A stretch of DNA of 64,000 bases from Pseudomonas pergaminensis (lineage in GTDB: Bacteria > Pseudomonadota > Gammaproteobacteria > Pseudomonadales > Pseudomonadaceae): assembly GCF_024112395.2 (NCBI RefSeq), contig NZ_CP078013.2, positions 124,001-188,000 of the forward strand, written 5' to 3'. The first letter of the stretch is position 1; each line of letters begins with the position of its first letter. Position numbers and translations under genes: made by a program. Of the stretch, positions 57,404 to 64,000 are shown one piece after another. Below the pieces are notes generated by a model. The model had not been told where the DNA came from and did no database searches. It worked only from the letters and a program-made list of their open reading frames with translations.

Positions 57404-59019
57404 ATTCGGAAGCCAAGCGTTGGCAGTTCGGCGGCGACAAGAAAATGATGGCCGATATCGCGACGGGACTGATCGCCGCGGGCCTTGGTGGCGCGCCCGT
57501 CGGTACGACAGTCGGTATCGTCGCCAATACTGCGTCTAGCGAGATCTTCAAGCGAGTGGGTGATTACGCTGAGGCGCAATCCCTGAACCCGAAATCGGAC
57601 GCGGCCACCCGAGCCGCATGGGCAGAAGGTGGAGCAGCACGCGTCATGTTGCACGCGTTGGCAGGTGCCGCCATGGGGTTGTCCAGCGGCAGTGTGGAAA
57701 GTGGCGCGTTGGGGGCTGGTGCTTCTGCTGCGTTGATGCCCTCGATTGCAAAGGCGCTGGAAAACAGCAAATTATCTGAGGCCAGCCAGGACAACATCGC
57801 CGCGTTGGTAGCGACCGGGATAGGCGCTGGAGCAGGTGCCGGGAATGGTATCGGCGGCGCGGCTGTCGGGAGTGGGACAGGTTACGGCGTCGAAGTATTC
57901 AATCGCCAACTTCACCTGACCCAAGAGGTGCCACTACTCAAGAAGAAAGCTGAAGAGTTAGAGAAAACACAGGGCAAGCCCAAGTCGGATGCTTTGTGGG
58001 AAGACTTGCTACGTATGGCGGCAGGATCCAAGGTCGATGCCGTAGAAAACGCGCGTTTGGATGCACTGGAAAAAAACTGGGGCAACGACCCGACGCGGGA
58101 TTGGCTTGATCGTGATTTGGCGATTGCCAGAGGCGCTATTCAGGAATTGGCGGACCAGAAAATTCCATTAACGTGGAAAGACGGCACCGCAATTATCGCC
58201 AATGGCTCTGCGGTTTATGCGTTCAACTCCACCAAAGAGCAGTTTGTAGACACGAGCCTGTTTAATGGTCTGGGCAAAGGCCTTTATGGCGAATTGCCCT
58301 TGGCTGACAAATGGGCTCAGTACGGTCGGGAGCAGGCAGATGCTCATGCGACGGAAATCATTAACGTCTCGACCAACGACTTGGCTTCAAAAGACGCGAT
58401 GTCGAGGCTGTTGGTACTCGCCAGGAAATCGGCTGAACCGGTCACGGCGTTGGATGATGCGCTGCTTTCTCTTGCCGGTGTGCGCTTGGGTGGGAAGATT
58501 TCAGAGGTCATTGCCGCTGCCTTGGCGAAAAAGAAGTTGGCCACGGAGGAGTCGGGTGAGTTTTTAGCCCAGGGTGCGAAAGGTTTCACTGAACTGTCGA
58601 GTCAGGCTCGTCGTTATCTTAAAGATCTCGAAGCGCAGACCGGATTTAAAGTGACAGATGAACAACGTGCTAACCTCGCCAACATTTTGCGCGAGCAAGA
58701 ATTCACCAAGCTTTCTCCGGAGCTGTCTGATATTAATAGGAAGCAGTTCAATAAAGTGAAGAATGACTTAATCAGTCAATGGGAGGCTAATACAGGCCAA
58801 ATGTGGCCGCGCTATACTGAGGACGTTCTTGCTAAGAATGGGCTTACAGTGTCACGAAAGGCGGGGCAACCTTTCGATGCACATCATATTATTGAAAATA
58901 GCTTTGGGGGGCCTAATGAATGGTGGAACATGCACCCTGCTAGATTCCCGGATCAGCACCAAGGTGGAATCCATCGCGCGGGGAGCGTAGCGCGAGAAAT
59001 TTTCTCAGATAAAAAATAG
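57403..59019 (+). pseudogene. C-terminal part of a second CdiA with HNH-type (AHH-like) nuclease toxin
   Basis: A start-less continuation after R4 (HSEAKRWQFGGDKKMMADIA) covering the pretoxin region with glycine/alanine-rich helices, an FNRQLHL motif like the NRQLH start seen in other CdiA-CT modules, a long linker, and a C-terminal nuclease. The nuclease shows FDAHHIIENSFGGPNEWWNM and QHQGGIHR, the His-Me finger (HNH, AHH-like) signature. No signal, TPS domain or obvious ribosome-binding site precedes it, so it is an orphan CdiA-CT module, not a secreted protein by itself. It could be expressed after recombination with the intact cdiA. Internal ATG codons (57445) could allow some translation. 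Confidence 0.82.
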
Positions 59020-59029
59020 AGAGGCTCTG

Positions 59030-59425
59030 ATGGAGAACTTTGAAGTTTTGATGCGAGAGAAGAAAGATGAGCATTTATTGGATGGGTTAGACGCTGTGGA
59101 TGATGCAGTTTTACGTGCGATAAGAGACAGTTTTCAAAATGTTCCCGAAGATTATCTGGCATTCTTAAAAGACTTTGGTGCTGGAGAAATTGACTATGCA
59201 GGTATCATGCTTTACAGCGGCTTTTTAGAGGCTGAAGAGATTTTTGATGCAGGTACTGCTAACGCTTTTCGGGATATTCGATTTTTCGGAGATGATATGC
59301 AGGGCCGATGCTTCGGCTTCGATACAAACGACAACTGGTCTGTAGTCGAAGTGGACTCATCGGATATGAATATTAGAAAGTTGTCTGATGAATTTTCTTG
59401 TTTTTTATATGGTTTACTGAGTTGA
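59030..59425 (+). CDS. SUKH (SMI1/KNR4) family immunity protein
   Basis: Acidic protein of 131 residues with the SMI1/KNR4 core (VPEDYLAFLKDFGAGEIDYAG region; DMQGRCFGFDTNDNWSVVEVD). SUKH proteins are a major immunity class for nuclease toxins. It begins 10 bases after the HNH toxin stop, with GAGAGG ahead of the ATG. It should neutralise the HNH toxin of the orphan module and appears intact. Confidence 0.86.
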   Translation: MENFEVLMREKKDEHLLDGLDAVDDAVLRAIRDSFQNVPEDYLAFLKDFGAGEIDYAGIMLYSGFLEAEEIFDAGTANAFRDIRFFGDDMQGRCFGFDTNDNWSVVEVDSSDMNIRKLSDEFSCFLYGLLS

Positions 59426-59540
59426 GGGGAATAGGGGTCAGGGAAATAGAAAGGAAAATAGGGGAGGAAAATAGGGGGCGGACCACGATTAGTGCACTTA
59501 TGTATATTGCTGGTCTGACCCCTATTTCCCCTATTTCCCC
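59426..59540. repeat. Compound REP-like repeat R5
   Basis: Several copies of AATAGGGG arms (GGAATAGGGGTCAGGG, GGAAAATAGGGG, GGAAAATAGGGGGCGGACCAC) face TGGTCTGACCCCTATTTCCCCTATTTCCC. The loop GATTAGTGCACTTATGTATATTGC is nearly that of R1. The stacked arms suggest repeated insertion at, or slippage in, the same site. Confidence 0.85.
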
Positions 59541-59609
59541 CGAGCAAATGCACAGCTGGAACCTTCAGCACTTATAACGCCTCATGATTGTTATAAGGAA
59601 TTGGGAAAA
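59541..59609 (+). pseudogene. 23-codon relic of another RAYT transposase
   Basis: Between R5 and R6 an open frame reads RANAQLEPSALITPHDCYKE plus LGK. It aligns with RANAQGEPSSFLSPHAVYRELGSS near the C-terminus of the RAYT gene just downstream. The match by eye covers 23 residues without gaps. An older RAYT copy was therefore present here before. Confidence 0.65.
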
Positions 59610-59628
59610 TATAGTGGTCAGACCACGG
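59610..59628. repeat. REP-like palindrome R6
   Basis: TATAGTGGTCAGACCACGG contains the palindrome GTGGTCAGACCAC, both arms of the core fused without a loop. It stands about 130 bases before the RAYT start. Confidence 0.75.
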
Positions 59629-59755
59629 TTTTGCGCTTTTTAGAGTTCAGCAGAATTGCTCTTTTAAAATATGATTCATTTTTTGTAATTGTTCGATTTT
59701 GTTGGCCTGGTGATGGGCGGCTAAGCTGTAAGCTCTTATTCATTTGGGGGTTTAT

Positions 59756-60280
59756 ATGGCTCGCCGCCCTAGAGTTATACTGCCGGATATCCCGTTGCAC
59801 ATGATTCAGCGGGGAAACAACCGATCTGAGTGTTTTTATTCAGACGAAGACTATATTTTTTACGTTGATAAATTAGACCTGCTTGCTGAATTGTATGGCT
59901 GTGAAATTCACGCAATGTGCTTGATGACAAATCACGTTCACTTGTTGTTGACTCCCACCTGCTTCGCAGGTGCTGGTCTACTTATGAAAGGGCTGGGGCA
60001 GCGCTAAGTTCAATACATCAATCGAACCTATCAACGAACGGGCACGTTGTGGGAAGGACGTTTCCGCTCCTGTCTGGTTCAAAAAGACAACTATGTTTTA
60101 GCTTGCTATCGATATATCGAAATGAATCCGGTTAGAGCGGGCATGGTTGCTCATCCGGGCGACTATCGCTGGACCAGCTACAGGGCAAATGCACAGGGCG
60201 AGCCATCAAGCTTTTTAAGCCCACATGCGGTCTATAGAGAGTTAGGTAGCAGTACCGTGCAACGAGCCGAATCCTATTCA
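59756..60280 (+). pseudogene. REP-associated tyrosine transposase (RAYT, TnpA_REP/Y1 family) with in-frame stop
   Basis: The gene reads ARRPRVILPDIPLHMIQRGN and continues through the HUH motif (TNHVHLLL; H60, H62) up to GLGQR, then meets TAA at 60005-60007 where relatives have a tyrosine codon (LGxRYVQYxN). The same frame goes on with VQYINRTYQRTGTLWEGRFR and YRYIEMNPVRAG, the region expected to carry the nucleophilic tyrosine. The product before the stop is 83 residues and lacks that tyrosine, so it should be inactive unless the stop is read through. The C-terminus is also cut after ESY near 60277, where unrelated coding sequence begins. The start ATG has GGGGG upstream. RAYTs mobilise REP hairpins of the type seen in this region. 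Confidence 0.88.
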
Positions 60281-60479
60281 CCATTGGAACTTCGGCAAGA
60301 CAGATTTCCCAACGCAGATCGTTGACCCTCGCCATCTTGTGCCCGTACCTTCGCGCGAGGCTCATCAACTGATACACCAACAAACGAGCGCGACCTCTAA
60401 CATCTGGGTGGGGCCTATTTCTCCGTTGCACCGAATAGAGATCCCCGAATGGTCGACGCCCCTGGCGCCAAAACGGTGA
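60279..60479 (+). pseudogene. Orphan toxin-like C-terminal tail joined to the RAYT end
   Basis: In a frame different from that of the transposase, an open frame without a start reads HHWNFGKTDFPTQIVDPRHL, then 46 more residues (VPVPSREAHQLIHQQTSATS, NIWVGPISPLHRIEIPEWST, PLAPKR) to a TGA at 60477. Four bases later an intact gene begins. Codon usage looks genuine, with GC-rich third positions. I interpret it as the end of a toxin or effector gene whose front was replaced by the RAYT element; the family is unknown. Confidence 0.6.
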
Positions 60480-60483
60480 AGGC

Positions 60484-61302
60484 ATGAACGTTAAAACAGC
60501 ATTGGAAGCGCTGGGGTTACCCCACGCGTTGGTGGCCTGCGCCGATGGAAGCATCGACCCGCCCATTTGCACGCTGCAGGCCCCTGCCGAGTGGTATGGG
60601 TTTCCACCTGCGCTGATCCCGATATGGAGTGACGGATCTCGGCCTACCTATATTGGGTACTGGAAGCACTGGTTTGTTGATCGTGAACCCACCTTCGTAA
60701 AAATGTACGTTGGCAGCGACCGAATGACCGTCGAGATCGCCCGCACGCCTGAGCAACTGATGGCCGTGCTCGCCATGATGTCCATGAGTCTTGAGGAGGG
60801 TGTCACGCCCGAACTTGAGCAGTTCGCCAAGGCGGTGGGGCTTGATTGCCTGGGCGCATTGGATGCGCAATCGTTGAAAAGTGGCGACGACCCCAAAGGC
60901 TTCGCCAACGTCGAACCGTTCAAGACGTTGACGCCACTGGCCAGTGTTGCTGACGGCGTAACGCGTTACACCGGAAACTTCCCGAACCCGTCCGCCCCAG
61001 CCCCTGATTGGTGGGAAAGCAGCTGCTATTTTGACGTTGTCGACGAGCACATGCCGGTGCCCAAAGGCGTGGAATTGCCCGCGTGGTTTGATCCTGAACG
61101 CGAGAAAAAGCCGTTGTTCGAGGCTTATATGCAAGCGGGGCGCCTTGACTGCGCATGGCTGACCTTGAACTCCACTGGCTGGTCCATCGCCGATGCACGC
61201 CAGGCACTGGTGGAATTGCAGGCTCGGGCCGGTGATGAACGCTTTGATAACGTTGTCGACTATTGGTTGTCCATTGCGGATCTGGATGCCGGAGGCTATT
61301 GA
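60484..61302 (+). CDS. Unrecognised protein, possible immunity partner of the truncated toxin
   Basis: Cytoplasmic protein of 272 residues without signal peptide. The first part (WYGFPPALIPIWSDGSRPTY, IGYWKHWFVDREPTFVKMYV) is rich in aromatic residues; the second (FPNPSAPAPDWWESSCYFDV) and the C-terminal helices match nothing I know. The SYIG/YWKHW style is faintly like SUKH-type proteins, but this is weak. GC content is normal for the chromosome, unlike the orphan immunity genes at 55-56 kb. It follows the toxin-like tail by 4 bases, which suggests an immunity role. Confidence 0.65.
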   Translation: MNVKTALEALGLPHALVACADGSIDPPICTLQAPAEWYGFPPALIPIWSDGSRPTYIGYWKHWFVDREPTFVKMYVGSDRMTVEIARTPEQLMAVLAMMSMSLEEGVTPELEQFAKAVGLDCLGALDAQSLKSGDDPKGFANVEPFKTLTPLASVADGVTRYTGNFPNPSAPAPDWWESSCYFDVVDEHMPVPKGVELPAWFDPEREKKPLFEAYMQAGRLDCAWLTLNSTGWSIADARQALVELQARAGDERFDNVVDYWLSIADLDAGGY

Positions 61303-61391
61303 ACTTGGCTGATTCGTAGTGGTTAAAGGTTACGTGCAATGGGGAGCCACGCAGTAACATGCGCGCCCGATGGCCTAATCAAGGATGATCA

Positions 61392-62180
61392 ATGAAACCT
61401 GTAAAACTCTCCCTCCAAGCCTTCCTCATGTCCTGCCTGGTAGCTGGCTGGGGCCTGGTGTACGTCGATCGCATCAAGTGGGGCATCCGCGTCGCGGCAC
61501 TCTTGTACACCGGTATCATCCTGATGGGCCTCTGCGGGGTGATCGCAACACCGGTCGGGTTGTATGTGCTGTTGGGCTTCATCATCGCGGTGAAGCTGGC
61601 GTCGGCGGTTGCGTCCGCCGTTTTGGCACGCCGCTATACAGGCCCGCTGGACGTACCGCGTAAACGGTTCCACGCGCTCTACGTTGGCGTGCTGATCGTG
61701 ATCACCTTGATTCTGCTGACCGTGCTTCGGGCGCCGTTGCTGGGCTTCAATACGTACTTCGTGCCGACAGGCTCGATGGCTCCCACAGTGTCGATTGGCG
61801 ACTACATCGTGTCCGACCTCAAGGCCGGTGCGCCCAAGGTCGGCGACATCGTGGTGTACCGCTGGAATGGCACCGAAGCGATCAAGCGCGTGGCGGGCAT
61901 CGGCGGCGATACCTTGGCCATCGTGAACGGCGAGTTGATCCGCAACGGCGAAAACCTCGGCTTCTTCCACGCACCGGCAGACCGGGTCAAAGGCGCTGAG
62001 TCATTGACGCTGGCGCCGGTAAAGGTCGAACCGGGTCACGTCTACCTGCTGGGTGACAATCGCTACAACAGCAACGACAGCCGCTTCATGGGCCAAGTCC
62101 CGGTTGCAGAGGTGGTGGGCAAGGTCACCGGGATCTGGTTCTCGAATGATCGCGCACGTATCGGCACGTTATTCCCGTGA
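61392..62180 (+). CDS. Signal peptidase I (LepB-like), second-type with extra membrane helices
   Basis: Membrane protease of 262 residues. The catalytic serine is S128 in PTGSMAPT and the lysine is K165 in EAIKRVAG; the conserved GDNRYNSNDSRFMG box is also present. Three or four hydrophobic helices precede the catalytic part (LLYTGIILMGLCGVIA, LLGFIIAVKLASAVASAVLA, ALYVGVLIVITLILLTV), more than the two of housekeeping LepB. The housekeeping lepB of Pseudomonas lies next to lepA and rnc, which are not here, so this is likely an additional signal peptidase with special substrates. AAGGA precedes the ATG. Confidence 0.88.
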   Translation: MKPVKLSLQAFLMSCLVAGWGLVYVDRIKWGIRVAALLYTGIILMGLCGVIATPVGLYVLLGFIIAVKLASAVASAVLARRYTGPLDVPRKRFHALYVGVLIVITLILLTVLRAPLLGFNTYFVPTGSMAPTVSIGDYIVSDLKAGAPKVGDIVVYRWNGTEAIKRVAGIGGDTLAIVNGELIRNGENLGFFHAPADRVKGAESLTLAPVKVEPGHVYLLGDNRYNSNDSRFMGQVPVAEVVGKVTGIWFSNDRARIGTLFP

Positions 62181-62287
62181 GCCTTCCGACGTTCAGTCAA
62201 GTACACGGGCACGATTGAGAAAGAGTGTGAGCCCATCTGCGCCCGCTCAAGACAGACACAAACACCTTGAACCTGGAACGACACCGC

Positions 62288-62920
62288 ATGGACGTCAATA
62301 ACACCGCTAAACGCCCGACGATTCTGGCCAGCATCGGCCGACGCCGGGCCGCGCTCATCCTCCTTTGCCTGGCAACACTCGCAGGTTGCCAGGGTGTCCC
62401 CTACCGAGGCGCCGAAGATCAGGCGCGGATCAACGCCGACTTGAAACTAGGGGCGACACCTTCCCAGTTCATCCCCTTGCGTTGGGCTTACTCGGACTAT
62501 GGCATTCAATCCGGTACCCAGACAAAGGATGCGGTTGCCGTGGTGCAGCCGGGCCGGGTCACGCTGGTGGGGTATGAGGGCGGGCACTATGTGAGCCAGG
62601 CCAGCTTCCCGGTGGCATCGGTGGACTGTGCCTACATCTTCGAAAGCGAGGGCAGTGACAGGCCGGTATGGCTGCTGCAAAAAGAGCGCTTCGTGTTCCT
62701 TTCGCCGAGCGACCATCGTGGCAATGGCGACATGGCCAGGCGCGTGCAACTGGTCAAGGAACTGGGCAATAGCGGTTTCAAGTTGCAGCGCGATGCCCAG
62801 GGCCCAGCCTACCGCCCGACCGGGAAGTCGGAGCGCCAGTTGGTGCTCAATACCGTCGTTGGTCATCACATGGAAGAGGTCGCCGAGAACCAGGCTTACA
62901 ACGTGTGCCGGCCTCAGTGA
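62288..62920 (+). CDS. Putative lipoprotein of unknown function
   Basis: Protein of 210 residues with a lipobox (LLCLATLAGC|QGVPYRG) after a basic N-terminus (ASIGRRRAAL), predicting lipidation near Cys36. The mature part (LKLGATPSQFIPLRWAYSDY, VTLVGYEGGHYVSQASFPVA) is strand-rich; no domain is recognised. The ATG at 62288 is preferred to the upstream TTG. It may share a transcript with the signal peptidase gene 107 bases upstream. Confidence 0.78.
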   Translation: MDVNNTAKRPTILASIGRRRAALILLCLATLAGCQGVPYRGAEDQARINADLKLGATPSQFIPLRWAYSDYGIQSGTQTKDAVAVVQPGRVTLVGYEGGHYVSQASFPVASVDCAYIFESEGSDRPVWLLQKERFVFLSPSDHRGNGDMARRVQLVKELGNSGFKLQRDAQGPAYRPTGKSERQLVLNTVVGHHMEEVAENQAYNVCRPQ

Positions 62921-62933
62921 CCCTTTGAATAGC

Positions 62934-62961
62934 CTGTGTGGCAAGCCCGCTTGCCACACAG
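62934..62961. terminator. Perfect hairpin between convergent genes
   Basis: CTGTGTGGCAAG and CTTGCCACACAG are perfect 12-base inverted arms around CCCG. Without a T tract but between converging genes, it probably serves as a bidirectional terminator or is a REP-type hairpin (GTGGCAAGCnnGCTTGCCAC). Confidence 0.7.
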
Positions 62962-62983
62962 AACGGCGTGCGCCCGTGCCGGT

Positions 62984-63571
62984 TTACAGCAACTTGCGTT
63001 GTACTGCTTCGTCCAGTGTGCTGCGCGTCAACGTCTCGACCACTTCCCGCGTATCAGTCTGGAACGGCAGGCCCACGATCAGCACCAGATGCACCCAGGT
63101 GCGCACCGACTCACTCTTTTTGACCCGGCCCAGCTCCTTGCCATCCTTGTCCTTGAACACGGTTTCAAGGGTAAAAATGTTTTTCGCGGTAGTGGGGATC
63201 ACGAAGAATGTGAAGCCAGTAATGAACGCCGAAACCGGGCTGTATTCTTCATTGTTGTGCAGTGTGGCGTCCACATAGAGGTCCGAGTCGGCCTTGTCGG
63301 TGCTGACCCGCGAAAAGCGGTTGGACTGTTGGAAGGTGTCGGCCACAGCCTTTTCCCACAGCACTACCGGGGCGCCGACTGCCGCATTGCCCGGGCCGCC
63401 GTTGACATGGTTTTGCGCCGTGGTGCGCACGTACGCGGTAGGTTTTTGCGCCGGGGCGTGAGCGGTCGGTGGCCAGGTCTGTACCACTGGCAGTTCGTGT
63501 TGCGAGTAGGACACGCAGCCGGTCAGCAGGACCGCCGCGAGTACCAGGCTGTGCTTGATCAATCCTTTCAT
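62984..63571 (-). CDS. Putative lipoprotein
   Basis: Protein of 195 residues with a clear lipobox (LVLAAVLLTGC|VSYSQ; Cys19). The mature domain (VLWEKAVADTFQQSNRFSRV, SDLYVDATLHNNEEYSPVSA) has the look of lipoproteins that combine a periplasmic domain with a hydrophobic stretch (FITGFTFFVIPTTA) and a second one (HLVLIVGLPF). Function unknown. AAGGAG precedes the ATG. It lies 16 bases behind the partial gene at the window end and probably forms an operon with it. Confidence 0.8.
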   Translation of the reverse strand: MKGLIKHSLVLAAVLLTGCVSYSQHELPVVQTWPPTAHAPAQKPTAYVRTTAQNHVNGGPGNAAVGAPVVLWEKAVADTFQQSNRFSRVSTDKADSDLYVDATLHNNEEYSPVSAFITGFTFFVIPTTAKNIFTLETVFKDKDGKELGRVKKSESVRTWVHLVLIVGLPFQTDTREVVETLTRSTLDEAVQRKLL

Positions 63572-63587
63572 GTGTTGCTCCTTGAAA

Positions 63588-64000
63588 CTAAGGTTTCGCC
63601 AGTTTGGCGGTGGCGGTGTCGAGCAATTGCGCGATCAGTTTGGTCAGTTGCTGGCCGCCCATCGAAGGCGCCCAATACTGGCCGCTGTAAAGCCCGACGT
63701 TGTGTTCGAACGTGATCGACTCCTTCGCCGATGCCAGTTCCTTGCCGTCGCGATCGACGATGACCAGGTCGCCGGCCACGTCAAAACTGTCCACGTAGAT
63801 GGGGCCGTTGACCCAGATCCAAATGGTCAGCGTTAGCAGCGCGCCGGGGACGTAGGCCGGGTGCGGGGCGCGATGGCCCTTGAGGGAAGTCATGTTGAAT
63901 TTGAGCGTGACGTCGTGCTCACCGAGGCGGACCGGGTACTCGGTGACCTGCTTGAAATAACCCGCCGTGCGCACGTATTGGTTGATCTGGGCCGTCAATG
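63588..64000 (-). CDS. Envelope protein, C-terminal part (cut by window end)
   Basis: The frame is open to the window edge, so only the last 137 or so residues are seen; an in-frame TTG at 63998 is not accepted as start. The sequence (LGEHDVTLKFNMTSLKGHRA, YVPGALLTLTIWIWVNGPIY, VIVDRDGKELASAKESITFE) has a hydrophobic segment and a pattern similar in style to the next gene's product (DKDGKELGRVKKSES). The two are probably related envelope proteins working together. Confidence 0.72.
   Translation of the reverse strand, partial: LTAQINQYVRTAGYFKQVTEYPVRLGEHDVTLKFNMTSLKGHRAPHPAYVPGALLTLTIWIWVNGPIYVDSFDVAGDLVIVDRDGKELASAKESITFEHNVGLYSGQYWAPSMGGQQLTKLIAQLLDTATAKLAKP

Noticed and set aside
54805..59628. 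Hairpins in the toxin array as integron attC sites
   Set aside because: They sit behind cassette-like genes and fold into stems, but no integrase gene is near and the RYYYAAC/GTTRRRY core sites are missing. The GGGGTCAGACCAC arms and the neighbouring RAYT fit REP elements better.
54805..59628. CRISPR array
   Set aside because: The repeats are inverted, irregularly spaced over 5 kb and lie between genes; no regular spacer units and no cas genes are seen.
60132..60572. Minus-strand gene across the RAYT end
   Set aside because: It spans the transposase, the toxin-like tail and the start of the next gene on the opposite strand; no family resemblance is seen, and the plus-strand frames explain the region better.

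Overview
The window is a chromosomal segment of a Pseudomonas, most likely of the P. fluorescens lineage. The evidence is the 23S-5S end of an rRNA operon, high GC with typical Pseudomonas codon use, Pseudomonas-type REP hairpins near 30.1 and 37.7 kb, and genus-typical neighbourhoods: FecI/FecR/TonB receptor, a pvf/mgo-type signal cluster, FUSC-DUF1656-HlyD efflux and pgaABCD. All calls rest on reading the sequence; no database search was run.

Layout. 1-1.86 kb: 3' part of 23S rRNA and two tandem 5S genes, each followed by its own intrinsic terminator. 2.0-6.1 kb: an iron cell-surface-signalling unit (FecI-type sigma, FecR-type regulator, STN-bearing TonB-dependent receptor) read leftward from a Fur-box-like site. 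6.35-8.2 kb: a dCache chemoreceptor. 8.3-13.8 kb: a tightly overlapping leftward operon (DUF3050 haem-oxygenase-like protein, AurF-type diiron N-oxygenase, A-T-R NRPS, SRPBCC protein) matching pvfABCD/mgoBCAD/ham, the family that makes diazeniumdiolate-type signals such as leudiazen or valdiazen. 14.2-18.9 kb: a GntR regulator diverging from a TauD-like dioxygenase and a nitrate/sulfonate-type ABC transporter, with a perfect palindrome between them. 19.0-24.8 kb: a TonB-domain protein, a LysR regulator and a DHA2-type tripartite pump. 24.8-29.95 kb: a truncated fecI that keeps its Fur box, an exported helical-repeat protein with a DUF3142 partner, a GT39-like membrane protein and DUF2789. 30.2-35.3 kb: a MarR-controlled FUSC efflux operon. 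35.4-37.7 kb: a membrane protein and a DUF945 protein. 38.0-44.3 kb: pgaABCD (poly-N-acetylglucosamine).

44.6-61.3 kb is the unusual part: a two-partner-secretion/CDI island. An intact cdiB-cdiA pair ends, after a VENN motif, in a deaminase-like toxin with its immunity gene. Behind it lies a chain of broken modules. Three orphan toxin C-terminal tails (54872-55000, 55703-55795, 60279-60479) each sit directly against, or overlap, a downstream gene that is probably their immunity partner. There is also a toxin-linker fragment, pieces of a second cdiA, and an HNH-type toxin with a SUKH immunity gene. Almost every break coincides with a short REP-like hairpin carrying the GGGGTCAGACCAC/GTGGTCTGACCCC core, or with a second hairpin family (GGGGACAGATTTATTTA). 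A REP-associated tyrosine transposase (RAYT) with an in-frame stop, plus a 23-codon relic of another RAYT, lie in the same array. The arrangement suggests that REP/RAYT elements mark or cause cassette turnover at this locus.

61.4-64 kb: a signal peptidase I, a lipoprotein, and two leftward envelope-protein genes, one cut by the window edge.
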